64,000 nucleotides of DNA from Armigeres subalbatus (taxonomy: Eukaryota; Arthropoda; Insecta; Diptera; Culicidae), in the NCBI RefSeq assembly GCF_024139115.2, contig NC_085141.1, positions 371,217,925-371,281,924 on the forward strand. The letters run 5' to 3'. Position numbers and translations under genes: made by a program. Under the pieces are notes generated by a model. The model had not been told where the DNA came from, ran no database searches, and saw nothing but the letters and a program-made list of their open reading frames with translations. Shown one piece after another: positions 58,044 through 64,000 of this stretch (position 1 is its first letter; each line of letters starts with the position of its first letter).

Positions 58044-58380
58044 TTATGGAGATAGACAGTGGCTCATCTGTGACAGTAATGAGTAAGAGCTTGTTTTCTT
58101 CAAAGTTTAACCTTCCTTTTTTGAATTGTTCTCAACAACAGGTTGTGATTAATGATTCGAAGCTGAAAATATGTGGTTGCACCTCTTGTTCTGGCTATTC
58201 AGATTCGTCTTTTTACAGAAATTGTGGTCCTGCAAACCACCGACTGTCAGCTAGAAAACTAGGACATTTTCCTCATTTCTTGGCTTCATCGGCGACATTT
58301 AGATGTGTTGAAACTCACCTCCATTCTTCCGGATTCGTGTCATTTAAAATTTCACTGACTCTGTTCGCCACGAACTACTG
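58044..58380 (+). pseudogene. Ty3/gypsy retropepsin remnant
   Basis: The frame from 58046 starts MEIDSGSSVTVMSKSLFSSK and continues PFLNCSQQQVVINDSKLKICG. This is an aspartic protease with the DSG catalytic triplet at 58055-58063, typical of gypsy pol. After about 58200 the similarity fades. No reverse transcriptase follows; the next recognisable coding DNA is BEL/Pao on the opposite strand. Confidence 0.65.
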
Positions 58381-58479
58381 ATACTTCCGTTAGTCTGAGC
58401 GAAGCCATGACTGAACTGTTTTGGATTTTGGAATCACTCCAAAATACACGACGCTGAATAGGAAGTGAATGATAATTCT

Positions 58480-59530
58480 GTACGACTGTACCGATTTAAT
58501 CAGACGGACTCCGATAACAGCTGCTTGTAGCTCTAAGTAATCGAGGGATTGACATTGTTTGTTTCAAAGGAGCTATTTTTGTCTTGGCAGCAACTAGAGT
58601 ACAGCGTACCTCTGCGCGGTCGTCTATCCGGAAATAAGCTGCAAAGTGCACAAGCATATGCAATGCAGCTTCACTGGCATCAACGAATAAGTGGAGTTGG
58701 AAAGTTTCGAAACTACGTGGATCATATCCGGGAAAATAACAGCGAGGTTTCACTTGGTTAAGGTTCCGAAGCACTTCTACCCAACGTCGCCACTGATTGA
58801 CTAACTCTTACGGAATTTCCTCATCCCAGTTCACATTAGCTCGCCAAATATCTTGAATCAAGCACTTGCCGTGTACAACAAACGCTGCCATAAGTCCACG
58901 GGAATCGAATACGCTCATAACAACTCACAGCTCTTGTTGCTTCGTCGGAATTATTTACTCCGACATTAGTTCATGAACATCAGCTCGCAGCTGGCATCCG
59001 CCGCTTCAGGGTAGACTTCCTTCCATCCTTCGGCATTTCGATTTTTCACATATTGGGCAGCGCAAGGTAGGCATGTAGAACCAAATGTTGCAACATACAT
59101 AACGTATTCCTGTATCGGACCACCAGGATACTCCCGCCAAAAAACGCTGAGTTTGCCGATCTTCTGGAAGAATCATCGATCTGATGGAACATCTCCTTGT
59201 CGCCTGTGATGGTAACTTCTCTTTGACGGAAACGAAATAAAACGGATGGTAGAAATGTAAGTAAATCCGGACCTTAAAGAAGCATCGAGCTTAACAATAC
59301 CGCCGACCTTTGCAGCAGCATCCCACACCACTCGTACTTTCCCGGGTTTGTTTGGATTCTGCACCATTCCCAATGGTAAGAACCAAACTTTCTTGGGATC
59401 GATAGTGTTCGACTCTTTCATCGTAAGCTTGTGCGCATATCCTTTCGTTTGATAGTCAATAATTTGTTGTCTAATTTTGGCGTACAATTCGGGTTTCTTG
59501 GATACTCCGATGCTAATTTAAATTTAATTC
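58480..59530 (-). pseudogene. BEL/Pao pol remnant: RT to RNase H
   Basis: Read on minus: KPELYAKIRQQIIDYQTKGY, KVWFLPLGMVQNPNKPGKVR and VVWDAAAKVGG (59520-59300, start of BEL/Pao reverse transcriptase), frameshifts near 59280 and 59215, then decayed RT. At 58774-58500 comes CYFPGYDPRSFETFQLHLFV, DASEAALHM, YFRIDDRAEVRCTLVAAKTK and IAPLKQTMSIPRL, the RNase H region of BEL/Pao pol. Much of the RT core, including the YVDD box, is not recognisable. Confidence 0.8.
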
Positions 59531-60051
59531 ATTGTACCATGTTGTTCAATTATTTACTCTCCTAACTAATCGAAAATCATTAGAAGGTTTTTTTTAGCAT
59601 CAGTACTGGTATTCAGTAAAATTAATTTTGAGAAAAATCATCGAATATCATTTTTATGGGAAAGTGTTTCGCCAAAAATCATTTTTTTTACTGGATCAAC
59701 GCCACAAATCGTGTATTTTACCAATAACTATGATTTTGAATAATATCCAATAGTAAAAGTGTTGAAAAAGTACAATTACTGATCAATCTTCATTTTTTGG
59801 TCTTTTTTTTTCAAAATAACCAAATAAATCATAACAGTAGGCTCTGGAAATTTGAAATTTTTAGCAAGGTTCATCGAAATTAAGGATAATAAATTAAGGA
59901 CTTTTATGCGATTATCGCTAAAAATGATGAATATTGACCATAATGTTGGCATTGATGTATATTGAAACTTCGCTGAAGATACCCATGGTCAATTTCATCA
60001 TTTCAATAACTGAGAGGTTTATTCCATGTCTGAACCAAGGTAAACCAGTGT
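59531..60051. other. AT-rich insertion between BEL protease and RT
   Basis: About 520 bp of AT-rich DNA with no BEL coding, lying where pol should continue. Probably an unrelated insertion; ends not defined. Confidence 0.4.
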
Positions 60052-60293
60052 GAGACGTCTCACTTAGACTAAAATGCAGTCAAAATCATCGTCACGGTAA
60101 CATTGTTGCCCAATGCTAAAATCACGGTGTATGGCCAAGCGACAACCAGATGGCGGTATTGCGCAACCCTCAGACACAGGCAAAATCGATGGAAGCGCCA
60201 TCGGTGACCGATTGACCTCCTACAAAAATTTAATCATCCGTTAAAAAGGTGAACGATGGAACATGTGTTGATTGAGACGTCTGTTTCTCTGTG
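60052..60293 (-). mobile_element. MITE copy A, left end truncated
   Basis: Inverted copy of MITE B. It shares CTAAAATGCAGTCAAAATCA, AACATTGTTGCC, GGTGACCGATTGA and TTAATCATCCGTTAAAAAGG, and ends GAGACGTCTGTTTCTCTGTG at 60293. The other terminus stops at GAGACGTCTC without the last dozen bases. Confidence 0.85.
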
Positions 60294-60817
60294 ACGTTAG
60301 CATTTCTCGACGATGGATCATCGTACATACTGATCGAAAAGGATTTGGTTCATGAGCTAGGTATTGAAGGCGAAGCCGAACCACTGAGTTTGCAGTGGAC
60401 CAGCAGTATCAAGCAAACTGAACAAAACTCACAAAATGTTCAACTAGAGATCTCAGCACCGGAAAAGATCGTAAACACGTTCTTAAATATGTGCAGACTG
60501 TTGAAAGCTCGGATCTCCCCCCACAGTCTCTGCGTTACGATGAATTGTCACGCAAGTTTGTTATTTAAAAGGTCTTCCCGTAGAAAGCTACTCATCCGCT
60601 ATCCCGCGCATCTTGATTGGCGTCGACTATGCAAAACTGATGTTGAACCATTAAAAGGCGAGAAGGGAAATACTGCGAGCCGGTTGCTGCCAAAACTAGG
60701 CTTGGTTGGACAATTTTCCTATGATAACTGTCTGTTACATATTTGTTCACGTTCGTCCGATCAACAACTCCATGATGTTTTGAAGGATTTCATCTCCATT
60801 GAGAACGATGGTGGAGC
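60294..60817 (+). pseudogene. BEL/Pao protease segment, inverted relative to the rest
   Basis: A plus-strand frame reads TLAFLDDGSSYILIEKDLVH (Asp pair and GS at 60309-60320), EPLSLQWTSSIKQTEQNSQN, then in neighbouring frames LLKARISPHSLC and LDWRRL-type decayed sequence, and finally LHICSRSSDQQLHDVLKDFI and SIENDGG. This is the aspartic protease domain of BEL/Pao, yet gag (61200-61930) and RT (58480-59530) are on minus. The segment lies exactly between two inverted MITE copies. Confidence 0.75.
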
Positions 60818-61069
60818 CACAGAGAAACAGACGTCTCACTCAACACATGTTCCATCGTTCACCTTTTTAACGGATGATAAAATTTTTGTAGGAGATCAAT
60901 CGGTCACCGATGGCGCTTCCATCGATTTTGCCTGTGTTTGACGTTTGCGCACGACCGCCATATGGTTGCCACTTGGCCACACACCGTGATTTTAGTATTC
61001 GGCGACAATGTTACCGAGACGATGATTTTGACTGCATTTTAGTCTAAGTGAGACGTCTGTTTATCTGTG
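60818..61069 (+). mobile_element. MITE copy B, complete, 252 bp
   Basis: Termini CACAGAGAAACAGACGTCTC (60818-) and GAGACGTCTGTTTATCTGTG (-61069) are inverted repeats of about 22 bp with one mismatch. The right flank is CTAACGT (61070-61076). CTAACGT also lies, inverted, next to copy A (ACGTTAG at 60294-60300). See the inversion finding. Confidence 0.85.
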
Positions 61070-61975
61070 CTAACGTATTAATGCTACCCGTTTTCGTCTC
61101 GTCAACTTGCGCTAGAGGATTTCCAAGGTGCAGTAACGCATTATGGCGTGAATTCTAAGTCTCTATGCCACGCACCGTGGCCTTGCACGGCCACTTGCCA
61201 TGAGGAAACAGACAGCGACGATAAAGGTTAAGCTGATGAGCAGTTTTCCAACGATTCTCCAGCGACAAATGTTTGAAACTGTTGCAGTTTTTTACTTTTT
61301 GTCCATCCCTTTCACACAATATACACGGTTTTGGCTGGTACGATGCGCTACGGCCAAATTCTTCATATCGGCTGTTGATACAATTGTTGTCAAGTACGCA
61401 CTGAAAGCGCGTAGATCCACTACCGGAATTCGCTGTTGGTGCAGAGCTCAGCCCAGCGTAATATTGGCAGGCAACTTGTCCACTAAACCTTGAAGCAAAG
61501 AAGGATTCGATAAATGGGCATCCATACCCAATGCCTGCAACTGGCTACAGAGATTCTGCACTACGAGTGCGGAGTTGATCAAGTTTTCCAATTTGTCTGC
61601 TCTCGAAGTCGGTGTTGAATAAACATTGCTCATTAGGCATTTAACAATTAACTCCGGACGTCCATAGAGCGTTTTAAAGGTTGCTGGAGGATAAAGATGT
61701 CCTTGGACTGCTTCTTTCGTATTCCCTTTGAGGCAACGTTGAAGTCGCATAAGATTTTTATCATTGGAGTACCCACACATACGCGTCGAATTATTGTAAC
61801 TGCTCGCGAACAATCTCCAGTCCATTGGATCACCCGAAAACTCAGGTAACTCCTTGGGAACTACATGTCTTGCTACGGTTTGGCCTTGCTTGAGGTTTGG
61901 CCCACACACTGATGCGGGTAGATCGTACACACCGTACCGGATACTGAAGATGTGATAATATGATTCGGAACACTA
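61070..61975 (-). pseudogene. BEL/Pao gag remnant
   Basis: On minus, 61930-61448 is a 160-codon frame with KELPEFSGDPMDWRLFASSY, TRMCGYSNDKNLMRLQRCLK, TLYGRPELIVKCLM, LVVQNLCSQLQ and HLSNPSLLQGLVDKLPANIT, the conserved BEL/Pao gag (DUF1759-type) core. Further frames to 61200 decode TIVSTADMKNLAV. A NSRHNALLHL motif follows at about 61155-61130, the usual end of the gag zinc region before protease. Protease then continues on the opposite strand at 60294 because of the inversion. Confidence 0.82.
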
Positions 61976-62194
61976 CGAACACTAGTTACAAATGGGTAGC
62001 AAGGCATCCCAACCGTCGAAACTGTGAGGTGATGATTCATAGAACTCAGTCAAATCACCAATAGAAAAGGATGACCACAGATTGAGAGGATTGGAAGCAC
62101 TAATTTTACATGGTCGTCGCGAAGCACCTGTAGAGGCTGTCGGTACGTTGCCGGAGTAGCACGACACGTAGTAACACGAGATTAACACGTTGAA

Positions 62195-62310
62195 ACTTTT
62201 ATAAAAGCCAAAAAAAGTTTCGATAAATTTCCTAGACCGGGCCAGAAGTTGAACCCAGCCTCCTTCAGCATAGTCTTGCTTGGCAGTCATGCATCTTCCC
62301 GCACGGCTAA
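62195..62310 (-). mobile_element. Feilai-like SINE 5' fragment
   Basis: Read on minus: GCCGTGCGGGAAGATGCATG, CAAGCAAGACTATGCTGAAG, GGGTTCAACTTCTGG (B-box region) and CCCGGTCTAGGAAATTT, parallel to the head of the SINE at 53694-53970. The 3' two thirds are absent. Confidence 0.65.
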
Positions 62311-62344
62311 GGAACGCCACCCAGAATATTTAGAAGTAGTTTCA

Positions 62345-63160
62345 ATTGCCCCTTAAACCGGGCAGATACATCCATTTAAAGAACGTTACCCCTCCTTTCG
62401 CCTTATACCGGGCAGACGCGTTCATTTAAAGAAGGCATTATCAACTCCTTTCGCCTTATACCGGGCAGATGCATCCATTTAAAGAAGGCGTTACCCCTCC
62501 TTTAGCCTTATACCAGACAGACGCGTTCTTTTAGAGAAGGCATTATCAACTTCTTTCGCCTTATACCGAGCAGATGCATCCATTAGTCGTTACCCCTGTC
62601 TTCGCCTTATACCGGGCAGACGCGTTCTTTTAAAGAAGGCATTATCAACTCCTTTCGTCTTATACCAGGCAGATGCATCCATTTAAAGAAGGCGTTACCC
62701 CTCCCTTTGCATTATACCAGACAGACGCATTCTTTTCGAGAAGGCATTATCGACTCCTTTCGCCTTATACCGAGCAGATGCATCTATTTAAATAAGGCGT
62801 TTCCCCTTCTTTTCGCATTATACCGGACAGACGCGTTCTTTTCGAGAAGGCATTATCAACTCCTTTCGCGTTATACCGAGCAGATGCATTCATTTAAAGA
62901 AGGCGTTACCCCTGTCTTCGCTTTATACCGGGCAGACGCATTCTTTTAAAGAAAGCATTATCAACTCCTTTCGCCTTATACCGGGCAGATGCATCCATTT
63001 AAAGAAGGCGTTACCCCTCCCTTCGCTTTATACCGGGCAGACGCGTTCTTTTTAAAGAAGGCATTATTAACTCATTTCGCCTTATACCGGGCAGATTCAA
63101 AGAAGGCGTTACCCCTGCATTCGCTTCATACTGGGCAGATGCATCCATTTTAAGAAGGCA
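62345..63160. repeat. ~53-bp satellite with alternating A/B monomers
   Basis: About 15 monomers share TTTCGCCTTATACCGGGCAG. Type A continues ACGCGTTC...AAGGCATTATCAACTCC and type B continues ATGCATCC...AAGGCGTTACCCCTCC. They alternate regularly, giving a dimer of about 107 bp. It lies within the BEL/Pao gag region and resembles the 8725-9156 satellite. Confidence 0.9.
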
Positions 63161-63450
63161 CTCGATGGGTTCGGGTTTGAAAAATTAGTACAATATTGGG
63201 TTCGGGTTGGGTACGGGTTTGTGAGACAAAAAATCGGGCCGCGTCAGGTACGGGATTAAGAAATAAAATACTGAAAATTATTTTATTCAGTTTTGTTAAT
63301 TGTGAGGCTAGTTCGTTGTTTGGGCTTACATTTTTTTCAATTTAAAGAGAACCAGGAAATATCTAGTTTATTTTTTTCCGGGAAAACTTTTGTGTAGACG
63401 TTATTCTCGGGAACGGGTCGGGTTCGGGTTTGCATTAAATCCAAAATAAA
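63161..63450. repeat. GGGTTCGGGT repeats flanking AT-rich core
   Basis: GGGTTCGGGTTGGGTACGGG near 63198 and GAACGGGTCGGGTTCGGGTT near 63412 bracket an AT-rich core. The G-runs could form quadruplexes. Probably the edges of a small non-autonomous element; termini not defined. Confidence 0.45.
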
Positions 63451-63514
63451 AATAGCCAGATTTCATGTAATTAAGTAGAAATCGGTAAATATCTGAATGA
63501 TAATTATTCTAACT

Positions 63515-63680
63515 GCATTCCGCGGAATGATTTTCGATGAAAAAGTACATTCCGCGAAATGTCCTTCGGAAAAAAAAGGTGCATTCCACGAAATGTGTTT
63601 CGGAGAGTTGATACATTCCGCGGAATGTCGCACGGCGAAAAAAAAATTCCGCAAAATGTTTTTCGACGAAATAGTATACA
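63515..63680. repeat. ~37-bp tandem repeat with CATTCCGCGGAATG palindrome
   Basis: Five units starting near 63515, 63550, 63582, 63622 and 63648 carry CATTCCGCGGAATG or variants, then TTTTCGA and A runs. Each unit has a perfect or near-perfect 14-bp palindrome. Confidence 0.75.
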
Positions 63681-63689
63681 ACCGTATTA

Positions 63690-64000
63690 CAATATGTACC
63701 ATAGCCTTGAGTGTAATTTATATTTGAAACTAGTGCACATATTGGGAATCTGATCGGAATTTGCGATTGTTTTTTCTATTCCACAAACCACCTTGAGCGG
63801 AACAGAGCTTGACGTACATGTACCTGTTGTAACGCTTAGACTAGAAGATACTGCATTTGACGCAATGCAGTGATTCGGGGCTGGACAAGTAAATTGATTA
63901 GACGACATTCGGTGGAAGTTGGCTAACTGCTGCTGCTGCAAATCTCAAAGCTTTCGCTCCAGATCTGCTGTGGACTTTTCAATGACTTGAGGAGGAGATA
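63690..64000 (-). pseudogene. possible BEL/Pao gag N-terminal remnant
   Basis: On minus from the window edge: STADLERKL, a TGA, then DLQQQQLANFHRMSS followed by an S/T-rich stretch to about 63690. The LERKL/LQQQQL heptad style fits the coiled-coil N-terminus of BEL/Pao gag, and strand and position fit the gag core at 61448-61930. The stop and the intervening arrays make it a relic. Assignment is tentative. Confidence 0.4.

Noticed and set aside
61200..61493. 97-codon plus-strand frame
   Set aside because: It is antisense to recognisable BEL/Pao gag (TIVSTADMKNLAV on minus).
62345..63160. CRISPR-like array of regularly spaced repeats
   Set aside because: The spacers are not unique; they alternate between two fixed types, and the setting is a eukaryotic transposon landscape. 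This is a satellite.

Overview
The window looks like non-coding, transposon-saturated euchromatin of a mosquito, most likely genus Aedes. The case rests on a Feilai-type tRNA-derived SINE, a LOA/Lian-like non-LTR element, RTE-like non-LTR fragments, BEL/Pao and Ty3/gypsy remnants, many MITEs and foldback elements, AT-rich spacers and very short introns (52 and 60 bp). The genus call rests on remembered repeat families, not on a search. There is no bacterial, plasmid or phage signal.

Only two host genes can be supported. Both encode secreted acid-lipase-type alpha/beta hydrolases: lipase A (minus strand, two exons, 40238-41311) and lipase B (plus strand, two exons, 48532-49612). They are divergent paralogues. 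Each has a signal-peptide exon, a single phase-0 intron at the same place, a GYSEG nucleophile elbow and an unusually short cap region. About 7.2 kb of repeats separates them.

Layout. 1-9156: tandem repeats (a 90-bp array, a 12/24-bp minisatellite at 1058-3424, a degenerate GGATGTTCCGGAG array, a 55-bp satellite) and anonymous spacer. 9157-13643: a nearly full-length but decayed LOA-like retrotransposon inside the 55-bp satellite. 14038-22345: palindromes, a perfect 137-bp MITE with 8-bp target duplications, and purine-rich repeat blocks. 22366-24950: two RTE-like fragments joined at a catalytic motif. 24951-36240: spacer with palindromes, a TTAA-flanked MITE and two Helitron-type ends. 36290-39640: a 23-bp satellite of about 125 copies with decayed edges. 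40238-49612: the lipase pair, enclosing a 0.8-kb foldback, a second unrelated 23-bp satellite (43608-46345) and a 1.16-kb Tc1/mariner-type element. 49613-54219: spacer with a 57-bp retroposed insertion, a 256-bp foldback, a tRNA-like Pol III unit and a Feilai SINE. 54220-57459: a DNA transposon with TIRs of about 225 bp and a transposase I cannot place in a superfamily. 57460-64000: nested gypsy and BEL/Pao remnants. There two inverted MITE copies appear to have flipped a 0.5-kb protease segment.

The genes do not form an operon or pathway. The main themes are (i) a local acid-lipase duplication, (ii) three independent 23-24-bp minisatellites whose units are self-complementary and which are open in several frames on both strands, and (iii) a high density of foldback DNA, including one case where foldback copies apparently rearranged the locus.
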